Assembly (NCBI GenBank): GCA_043806395.1
Contig: JAZDHC010000256.1
Location: 1-19,344 of the forward strand
Direction of reading: 5' to 3'
Source of the DNA: CG2-30-40-21 sp043806395
GTDB lineage: Bacteria > UBA9089 > CG2-30-40-21
Length of the DNA stretch: 19,344 nucleotides
This document shows, piece after piece, positions 13,571-19,344 of the stretch; position 1 is the stretch's first letter; each line of letters opens with the position of its first letter. The notes below the pieces were generated by a model, which saw only the letters and a list, made by a program, of their open reading frames with translations, was not told the DNA's origin and made no database searches. The position numbers and the translations under genes were made by a program.

Positions 13571-14908
13571 TTACCACAAATACAATAACAACCCACTCAC
13601 AGGCTTTGGCCAGAAATATGTTGATTTTTGTGGCATTTTTTCTTGATTTAATGATAGCGTTTTTAATTGAGACAGGCTTGCCGGGGCAAGAAACAATGCC
13701 AATTGATATTCCCCTTTATCAATTGAATCAATAGCCCCTTGCTTATCCTTTATGTAGGCAATATTGCCTTCCTCTGGATAACCATTAAACAGTTTATTAA
13801 TCACCAGCAAGTGAAGGACAACTACATCCAAGGATTGATATTCCATAGACTTACCATCCATTACCCGATCATTAACAACCCCTTGTTTCAACCTTAGCAA
13901 ATAAAAACCAGATTGCGTATACATCCCAAAGGCATATCGATTGCTCTCGATTACCCCAAACATCTCATCTTTTGAGCATTGGCGTATCTCAAATGTCTCC
14001 TTCAATCCTTCCAAAATTAATTCTGGCGAATAGCTTTGTATGCCCTTAACAAGCCGATATGTTGGAAGTATTATCAACCCCGGATCATCCATAGCCACCA
14101 ATAGCATCATGATATAATCATATGGCTTATCCCCTGATATCGCCACAGGTATTATCTCACCAGCAACGGTCGGCTCATCTGATCTGACCCCTGACCCCTG
14201 ACCATTGACCCCTTCCCTGATTGACCTTTCTGCTTTAAGCCTGAATGTTGCCTCATATCGGTGATGGCCATCTGCAATAAACACAGGCTTATTTTTCATT
14301 ATTTCCATTATTTGGGTAATCTGGCTATCATCTGTTATCTGCCATACTTGTTGTCCCCTTCCATTTTCATCCTTAAAGTCAATAAATGGCACAATATCAC
14401 TTGCTGTCCGAGTTAATATCTCATTCATTTGACAGGTTTCGTCGGTATACAGGGAATAAATAAGCTCTGGATTTCCCTCACATGCATCCATGAGTTTCAA
14501 TCTGTCTAATTTTGGGGCAGAAAGGGTTTCTTCGTGAGGCAGGATATTTCCCTTGCCAAGCTCTTCAAGCCTTATTAAGGCAACAATTCCAGTAACGACA
14601 TGAGTCTTATCCATGACAGAAAATGTCTGTCGATACACATAAATGCCCTCACTGTCATCTTGTTGAAGTGCTTCCTCCTGTATCCATTTACTCAAATAAT
14701 TTCTTGCCCTTGTATATTTGTTATTCAGCTGGCTATCATCCGCATATTCCTTACCAAGGATAACTCGAATGATATTTCGTTCATCCTGATGATAATAAGA
14801 TTCTTGCCCGGCAGGGGAGATAACATCATATGGGGGTGATATAACTGAGGATAAATTCACCTTTTTTGGATTATAACTAATACCCTTAAATGGCCGAATA
14901 TCTACCAT
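13571..14908 (-). CDS. DUF1015-family protein
   Basis: The 445-residue product shows DUF1015 hallmarks: IRPFKGISYNP and SPPYDVISP near the N-terminus (4-32), ILPHEET (122-128), FIADGHHRYEATFRL (210-224), YIMMLLVAMDDPGLIILPTYRLV (265-287) and MPQKSTYFWPKPVSGLLL near the end (425-442). The DGHHR segment recalls the ParB/sulfiredoxin-like fold; activity is not established from sequence. It is cytoplasmic, with no signal or membrane segment. CTCCTT at 14916-14921 (top strand) gives AAGGAG seven bases before the ATG. Residues about 233-243 (VNGQGSGVRS) are encoded by a GGTCAGGGGTCAG-type dispersed repeat in what looks like a loop. It is probably the last gene of the minus-strand unit with SLBB and Wzz, 107 bp downstream of Wzz. 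Confidence 0.85.
   Translation of the reverse strand: MVDIRPFKGISYNPKKVNLSSVISPPYDVISPAGQESYYHQDERNIIRVILGKEYADDSQLNNKYTRARNYLSKWIQEEALQQDDSEGIYVYRQTFSVMDKTHVVTGIVALIRLEELGKGNILPHEETLSAPKLDRLKLMDACEGNPELIYSLYTDETCQMNEILTRTASDIVPFIDFKDENGRGQQVWQITDDSQITQIMEIMKNKPVFIADGHHRYEATFRLKAERSIREGVNGQGSGVRSDEPTVAGEIIPVAISGDKPYDYIMMLLVAMDDPGLIILPTYRLVKGIQSYSPELILEGLKETFEIRQCSKDEMFGVIESNRYAFGMYTQSGFYLLRLKQGVVNDRVMDGKSMEYQSLDVVVLHLLVINKLFNGYPEEGNIAYIKDKQGAIDSIDKGEYQLALFLAPASLSQLKTLSLNQEKMPQKSTYFWPKPVSGLLLYLW
14184..14210 (-). repeat. TCAGGGGTCAG-type repeat inside the DUF1015 gene
   Basis: The top strand carries CTGACCCCTGACCCCTGACC followed by ATTGACC, tandem 7-base units CTGACCC. The core TCAGGGGTCAG recurs at 16165-16175 in the gap between the Wzz and SLBB genes. 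The repeat is in frame here and encodes a Gly/Ser-rich stretch. Confidence 0.6.
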
Positions 14909-14924
14909 TTGCTTACTCCTTATA

Positions 14925-14995
14925 TTCCCCCTTAGAAAAGGGGGGGCAGGGGGTTGTTCTTCTCTCTTGAAAATGGTGGACGCTAAGAGGGGAGG
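14925..14995. repeat. Compound C/G-tract repeat upstream of the DUF1015 gene
   Basis: TTCCCCCTTAGAAAAGGGGG, then a G-rich tract and GGGGTTGTTCTTCTCT (to 14965), matches 19264-19303 with a few mismatches and one gap. C5TT and AAG5 form a hairpin. Downstream, GGTGGACGCTA (14976-14986) matches 2972-2982. The stretch occupies the 107-bp gap between the Wzz and DUF1015 genes. Confidence 0.6.
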
Positions 14996-15015
14996 GGCAG
15001 GGGTGGGTTTTCTTC

Positions 15016-16134
15016 TTAGCCATTGCCCACACCTTCTTCCTTCACCCTCTTCAAATATTCCAGAAAGAATGCCAGAAATACCCCCATAAACAAACTCAAT
15101 GTTCCGGCAATCATTATATTTGCACTGATCTTTGGCTTACACTTTTTCGCTGAGGCTACAGCCTTATCCAATACTTGAACCGATGGGGTATCCCTTGCCT
15201 CTGATATCTTTGCCTGTTCATATTGCTGGGTAAGCAGTTCAAACACTGTTTCCTGAATCTTAAGTTCGCGCATCAATCGGGTAAGGTCCAACCCCAATCT
15301 CGGTGTTTTTGAAAATGGGATGTATAAGGATTCCTTGCCAGACTTCATCTTACCAAGTTGTGCCTTCAACTGCCCTATCTTAATCCTTAGTCTTGACACA
15401 TCAGGATGCTCAGCAGTTGCATAGCTTTGCATAACCTTGAGCTGTACCTCTGAGGCTGTAATTTCCCCCTCTATTTGGGCGGCTGCACCAATGGATGCCT
15501 TTGCCTGTTCACCCATCTCCACAAGATCATGCTGAGTCTTAAACCCTGCTGCTCTTTCTTCCGCATCTCTCAAGCTCTTTTCTGTCTCTTTCAGTCTTTT
15601 TTCAATAAACATTCGCGCCTGTTGATTCCGGCTAAGTGCCAACCCTCGCGACATCAAATCCAGATTGCTCACATAAAAATTGGCTATCCCTGCTGCCCTC
15701 TTTGCGTCCGTATCCTGAACTGTGATGGTAATCAACTCATTCTTTTTCCCAACAGATATCACGGTTGCCTTTTTCAATCCCTGCCTTGCACTCTCAATTA
15801 ATTTTGCTTTATAAACAGAGATAAGGTTAAATCGCTTGATGACTGCATCCGCCATGTTCCGGCTGTTAAGGATAGCCACAAAGGTATCAATGGAACTCTT
15901 TTGTCCCATGCCCATGATACCCATGGCTGATTGCAATTCAGGAAGAGACGCAAGCCCACCTCCGGATCCCTCTTGCTGAGAAAGGATAGTAACCGTGGCC
16001 CCGTATGTCTTTGGCATCAACAGACTAACAATCATGGTGATTAATACAGATATCACGCAAAGGGTAATAATTAATGCCCTGTATTTATTAATAACCCGTA
16101 AATAATCTATTAAATTTATCTCTTCATCTTCCAT
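15016..16134 (-). CDS. Wzz/GNVR-type polysaccharide chain-length or co-polymerase protein
   Basis: From ATG 16134 the product has 372 residues. A short acidic N-terminus (EEINLIDYLRVINKYRA) precedes a transmembrane helix (about 20-42). A PKTYGATVTILSQ strand, a long helical periplasmic region with coiled coil (about 150-235) and an RLGLDLTRLMRELKIQETVFELLTQQYEQAKISEARDTPSVQVLD segment follow. This is the GNVR-like domain of Wzz/Wzc proteins. A second transmembrane helix (about 337-357) precedes a short basic tail. There is no C-terminal tyrosine kinase domain, so a separate kinase or none is implied. The GTG at 16143 is an alternative start, but AAGAAGGT suits the ATG. It lies 87 bp after the SLBB gene and should act with it in capsule or exopolysaccharide export. 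Confidence 0.88.
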   Translation of the reverse strand: MEDEEINLIDYLRVINKYRALIITLCVISVLITMIVSLLMPKTYGATVTILSQQEGSGGGLASLPELQSAMGIMGMGQKSSIDTFVAILNSRNMADAVIKRFNLISVYKAKLIESARQGLKKATVISVGKKNELITITVQDTDAKRAAGIANFYVSNLDLMSRGLALSRNQQARMFIEKRLKETEKSLRDAEERAAGFKTQHDLVEMGEQAKASIGAAAQIEGEITASEVQLKVMQSYATAEHPDVSRLRIKIGQLKAQLGKMKSGKESLYIPFSKTPRLGLDLTRLMRELKIQETVFELLTQQYEQAKISEARDTPSVQVLDKAVASAKKCKPKISANIMIAGTLSLFMGVFLAFFLEYLKRVKEEGVGNG

Positions 16135-16158
16135 GTATGCCACACCTTCTTCAGCTGT

Positions 16159-16202
16159 CAGGGATCAGGGGTCAGTTTTGCAAGGACAAACCCTGCTCCT
16201 AC
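16159..16202. repeat. Dispersed repeats between the SLBB and Wzz genes
   Basis: GGGATCAGGGGTCAG (about 16161-16175) shares TCAGGGGTCAG with the repeat inside the DUF1015 gene. It abuts GCAAGGACAAACCCTGCTCCTAC (16180-16202). On the minus strand that reads GTAGGAGC followed by an imperfect hairpin GCAGGG/CCTTGC, another member of the GTAG-headed class. Confidence 0.5.
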
Positions 16203-16221
16203 AACTGACAATTGACACCCC

Positions 16222-18822
16222 CTACTTAAAAATATTGATCATAACTGCAACCGTTGCTGATAATTGATAAATGGTTGACACTATCTCCTTAAAACTAACC
16301 CTTGTCTCTACTTGCGCCGGAACAACAATTATATCCCCTGTACCAACCATATTACACCTAAAAAGCCCCTTTCTTTGTATCAGTCCATCAGGCTTAATAA
16401 CATAAATTGCTGATTTATCTGCCTTCCTGGTTAATCCACCAACATTGTTTATATAATTCCTCACGCGATAACCATGATGATACAGGATTGCCCCTGGATT
16501 ATTCACCTCGCCGATGACTGTCACAGAAACAGGGGTTTTGGGAATAAATAAGGAATCCCCATTATGTAAGATAATGTCATTTTGAGAGTTCTTCAATTTT
16601 TCAAGTCTGACAAGCCTTAGTACTATCCTGCCCTTTGGTAACTTAGCCATGGACAGCCTCAACAATTTTCTTTTATTATCTAATGCTGCCTGCTTTTTGG
16701 ATAATTCCTCTGGTAACAGATTTTGTCCTGCCAACCCTGCCTCTTCTTGAGTCAAAACCTCTTCTTCCTGAGATAGAAATCTATCCTTTATTTCATGCTC
16801 CTGCTGCTCTTTTACAGATTGTCTGATGAATGCTGCCCCTGGCAAGAATGCATCCTTGGTAAATCTACCTGCCCTCTCCAGAACAGAGGTTAACCTTTCA
16901 CCCTCTGATAGAGCATATGTGCCCGGGTAAAGAACCTCGCCAGAGACAACCACTGTATCCTCTGTCCGCCAATCAGGAATCTGCCTGATAAATAGACTAT
17001 CATCCTCTTGAAGGGTAATATCCTCATGGCTATCATTCTCTATTATTATCTTCTTCAAATCTATTGGCAGATGAATAAATGATACCCCTGTCTCACTCTT
17101 TATCATTCGAGAGAGCTCAGCATTAAGCATCGTAGCCCCCTTTTCCAGACCACCAGCCCGAGCAATAAGCCCAGACACCTGCATCCCTTTGCTAAACGAA
17201 TAAACACCTGGTTTTTTCACCAGACCGGTTATTTTTACCATAGGAGCACTCTCAGGCTCAAACACAGAATACACAAACACATGATCAAACTGCTGTAGCC
17301 TTACATCCTTTTCTCTATCACCGCCAAGCACGACATTAACATCAACAGGCAATACCTTTACCTGTCCTGAGACAATTGTCCGAATAATTTCAGCATAAAC
17401 AATCTCATCTGCCTTTGTTATGCCACCTGCCTGACAGATAATATCTCCTACCGTCATATCCTCAAGCAAATCATATGACCCGGGATTCTTAACCAATCCG
17501 GTAATGCTCACCCTATCCCTTGGTTTTATATCCCATGAGGAATAGACAACGACCCTATCCCATTCCTGAAGCTCTAAATCCCTTCTCTGAATATCTTGCA
17601 GATTAACAGATATGACCTGTTGTCGTTTATCCTTATATGTCCTGATGATATCTATCTTTTCTACAAACGCCTCTTCTAACAGTTTGCCTGCATCAAGTAG
17701 ATCACCTATCTTCATCTTTTCCTTTAATTCATATCTACCTGGTCGTAACACCATGCCAACCAATTCTACGAACTTATATTCCTGCTTTGATATAGGGAAT
17801 ATTAATACAAAATCCCCATCAAACACACCCATATCCTTTGCTTTATCCTTTTCCAGAGCATCTAAATCTATATCCTCTATGGTATTTTTTTCATTATGCT
17901 GGAGCCGTTCTACCTGGATTCGATGCAAGTAGCCTGTAGGCTTAATCCCACCAGCCAATCCAATCAGCCCGGTTAATGTCGTACTCCCCTTTAATTCATA
18001 CATAGCAGGTCTACTAATCTCACCAGCTATCCCAACCATTGGTCCTCTTAATGGCACAAAAATTGTATCCCCAGCACAAAGCCTATTGTCCTGGCTTTTA
18101 TCCCCTTCAAGCAAAAACTTATACAAGTCAATAGTATCTATTACCTTATTCTCCCGTATCAGCCTTATATTCCGCATAGAACCCTCGATAGTAGGTCCGC
18201 CAGCCGCATAAAGGGCATTAAATGCTGTGGATAAAGAACTTAATGTATAGGCACCGGGTTTTGTTGCCTCACCAACAACAAACACCTTGATTGTTCGAAG
18301 TTTACCGAGGGTTACATTCATCTTAAAATCATTATATACCTTAGAAAATTTATCCTGCAGAAGTTTTTGAAGTTGAGTAAACGAAAGCCCATAGACATAA
18401 ACAGCACCAATATTGGGAATAAACACCTTTCCATCCCGATCCACAACCAAGTTATGTACAGCATCAAACTTACCCCACAATTCAACAATTATATTATCGC
18501 CAGGACCGATAATATAATCAGGACCCACAGACGCATCAACCATTGGCTCAAACGAAGATAATGCCCTCTCATATATCTCACGGCCAAATATTTGTATATC
18601 CTTTTTGGAAACAATCTGAGGGGTAGCCTCCTGAGGCAGGGGGGGGATGGATGGTTGCAGAAAAGATTGGGATTGCGTCCCCTCAAAGGCAAACAATGTT
18701 GACGAACCCTTAAATTCCATATCCTGAGCAAATGATACACTAACACTTAATAGTATCATTACAATCGTAGGGGCAACCCTTGCGGTTGCCCTCATTAATA
18801 AGCCAATGATATTACGCAACAT
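16222..18822 (-). CDS. Wza-like polysaccharide export outer-membrane protein with seven SLBB repeats
   Basis: The 866-residue product begins with a signal peptide (about 1-33, ending VSFAQ). A polysaccharide export domain (about 101-175, PDYIIGPGDNIIVELWG) follows, then seven SLBB-type repeats starting near residues 178, 262, 352, 437, 528, 624 and 766. Each has the V.G.V..PG.Y.L....(T)...L...AGG pattern. A glutamate/lysine-rich helical insert (about 670-725) separates the last two. Wza, with about 380 residues and far fewer SLBB units, is much shorter. The protein should form or line the export channel across periplasm and outer membrane, together with the Wzz-type protein downstream. GGAGGAA (18826-18832, minus strand) precedes the ATG. 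Residues 11-21 of the signal peptide (RATARVAPTIV) are encoded by a REP-like palindrome. Confidence 0.9.
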   Translation of the reverse strand: MLRNIIGLLMRATARVAPTIVMILLSVSVSFAQDMEFKGSSTLFAFEGTQSQSFLQPSIPPLPQEATPQIVSKKDIQIFGREIYERALSSFEPMVDASVGPDYIIGPGDNIIVELWGKFDAVHNLVVDRDGKVFIPNIGAVYVYGLSFTQLQKLLQDKFSKVYNDFKMNVTLGKLRTIKVFVVGEATKPGAYTLSSLSTAFNALYAAGGPTIEGSMRNIRLIRENKVIDTIDLYKFLLEGDKSQDNRLCAGDTIFVPLRGPMVGIAGEISRPAMYELKGSTTLTGLIGLAGGIKPTGYLHRIQVERLQHNEKNTIEDIDLDALEKDKAKDMGVFDGDFVLIFPISKQEYKFVELVGMVLRPGRYELKEKMKIGDLLDAGKLLEEAFVEKIDIIRTYKDKRQQVISVNLQDIQRRDLELQEWDRVVVYSSWDIKPRDRVSITGLVKNPGSYDLLEDMTVGDIICQAGGITKADEIVYAEIIRTIVSGQVKVLPVDVNVVLGGDREKDVRLQQFDHVFVYSVFEPESAPMVKITGLVKKPGVYSFSKGMQVSGLIARAGGLEKGATMLNAELSRMIKSETGVSFIHLPIDLKKIIIENDSHEDITLQEDDSLFIRQIPDWRTEDTVVVSGEVLYPGTYALSEGERLTSVLERAGRFTKDAFLPGAAFIRQSVKEQQEHEIKDRFLSQEEEVLTQEEAGLAGQNLLPEELSKKQAALDNKRKLLRLSMAKLPKGRIVLRLVRLEKLKNSQNDIILHNGDSLFIPKTPVSVTVIGEVNNPGAILYHHGYRVRNYINNVGGLTRKADKSAIYVIKPDGLIQRKGLFRCNMVGTGDIIVVPAQVETRVSFKEIVSTIYQLSATVAVMINIFK
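18760..18791 (+). repeat. REP-like palindrome inside the SLBB signal-peptide coding region
   Basis: TACAAT (18760-18765), then GTAG (18767-18770) and the hairpin GGGCAACC/GGTTGCCC (18771-18778, reusing the adjacent G run, and 18784-18791) with loop CTTGC. The minus strand matches 4036-4067 at 31 of 32 positions. In the SLBB gene the first G of the repeat is codon position 2, a different frame from the copy at 4036. Confidence 0.85.
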
Positions 18823-18853
18823 TTATTCCTCCATAACACTTAAATATTAAGTA

Positions 18854-18988
18854 TTAAGCAACATTTTTACTGATGCGTTTTTGTTTCAACAATTCCCTTC
18901 CTTCTAAAATACCAATAACACCAATTCCACAAATACCTAAACCGATCAGACTAACTAATGCTATAACTAAATAATCTACTATCGTCAT
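18854..18988 (-). CDS. Small 44-residue single-pass membrane protein
   Basis: On the minus strand GGAGGGAA (18994-19001) precedes ATG 18988 at good spacing. The frame reads MTIVDYLVIALVSLIGLGIC, then GIGVIGILEGRELLKQKRI, then SKNVA and TAA (18854-18856). Residues about 5-28 form one glycine-rich hydrophobic helix, followed by a basic cytoplasmic-type tail (KQKRISK). The stop lies 31 bp before the SLBB start, which has its own strong ribosome binding site, so the two are very probably co-transcribed. The gene is too short for usual length cut-offs. I do not recognise a family; a small partner of the polysaccharide export complex is a guess from position. Confidence 0.6.
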   Translation of the reverse strand: MTIVDYLVIALVSLIGLGICGIGVIGILEGRELLKQKRISKNVA

Positions 18989-19001
18989 TTCTGTTCCCTC
19001 C

Positions 19002-19344
19002 ATATATAAAACGAAAGACTGATAATGAGCATAAGTATCTATGTAGCACCTGCTGATGAAATTGGTACAATATGTCGTATGCTTCTCGTGCCGAATTCCT
19101 ATTCCGTAACAGCCTGTCGATGTTCAAGTTTTTCATCATGGAGATACAGAGGCACAGAGACATGAAAATCAAGGATAGAACACGGATGATATGGATAATC
19201 GTGGCATGGTTCAAATCAGGGGTAACAAATCGGACAAGCAAATAGGAGTGTGCATTTCCCTAATTCCCCCTTAATAAAGGGGGTTAGGGGGTTGTTCTTC
19301 TCTGTGCTTTTGTATCTCTGTTGTGAACAATTTTGAACCATACC
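19002..19344. repeat. Intergenic repeat cluster upstream of the export operon
   Basis: No convincing gene lies here. GAGATACAGAGGCACAGAGA (about 19140-19159) faces TCTCTGTGCTTTTGTATCTC (about 19300-19319) as an imperfect inverted repeat of the CACAGAG type. Within it are a hairpin CCCTAATTCCCCCTT/AAGGGGGTTAGGG (19258-19272/19277-19289) and the left half of ATGGTTCAAA/TTTGAACCAT (19206-19215/19332-19341). The promoter of the minus-strand unit should lie between about 19002 and 19130, but I could not identify a convincing pair of boxes. Confidence 0.55.

Noticed and set aside
13480..13734. 84-residue plus-strand open frame
   Set aside because: It begins inside the inverted-repeat element and is antisense to the 3' end of the DUF1015 gene; its composition follows the repeat.
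19002..19080. A sigma70 promoter for the minus-strand unit (TTGTAC with TACATA, or TATATA just before the ribosome binding site)
   Set aside because: Spacing is 19 bases in the first case, and the second would start transcription within or after the ribosome binding site.
18951..19241. 96-residue minus-strand open frame upstream of the export unit
   Set aside because: It overlaps the better-supported 44-residue gene in another frame, runs through repeat arms, has no ribosome binding site of note and shows no domain-like composition.

Overview
The window is chromosomal DNA of moderate to low G+C, most likely from an uncultivated diderm (outer-membrane) bacterium. The diderm call rests on an outer-membrane polysaccharide export protein of the Wza type, a PorV/UPF0164-like beta-barrel and many signal peptides. 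DUF11 surface proteins, FlgD-like C-terminal domains and very many dispersed palindromic repeats recall candidate-phylum genomes from groundwater, such as Ca. Desantisbacteria. That placement comes from memory and is low confidence. No tRNA, rRNA, CRISPR array, transposase or prophage gene was recognised.

Layout. (1) 1-261: no gene; a REP-like double hairpin inside a pair of direct repeats. (2) 262-1164: a membrane-anchored DUF4349-like protein. (3) 1544-8691: a same-strand run of six exported proteins: a beta-propeller with DUF11, a small DUF11 protein, a fibronectin III/discoidin protein, a larger DUF11 protein, a multidomain protein ending in an FlgD/T9SS-like domain, and a PorV-like barrel fused to a similar terminal domain. 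It looks like a cell-surface module. (4) 8734-9895: a clear sigma70-type promoter followed by purE, a HIT-family gene and rpsU, closed by a perfect 14-bp hairpin. (5) 10112-13417: a single-pass protein with a repeated coiled coil and C-terminal helix-turn-helix, an unknown membrane protein, and a DUF362 protein. (6) 13571-18988, minus strand: a 44-residue membrane peptide overlooked by length cut-offs, a seven-SLBB polysaccharide export protein, a Wzz-type chain-length protein and a DUF1015 protein, probably one transcription unit.

The most striking layer is the repeats. At least seven GTAG-headed hairpin loci resemble REP/BIME elements, which in other bacteria are moved by RAYT transposases. 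Two near-identical copies lie inside unrelated genes in different reading frames, and one of them forms part of a signal peptide. A second family has terminal inverted repeats GTAACTACTCA with differing interiors, and one copy supplies the last codons and stop of the DUF362 gene. Other repeat types interrupt or flank the DUF1015 and wzz genes.

Starts were re-chosen where ribosome binding sites argued for it: 3032, 4831, TTG 5854, 8812, TTG 9725, 16134. Function calls rest on reading the proteins by eye, without database searches.
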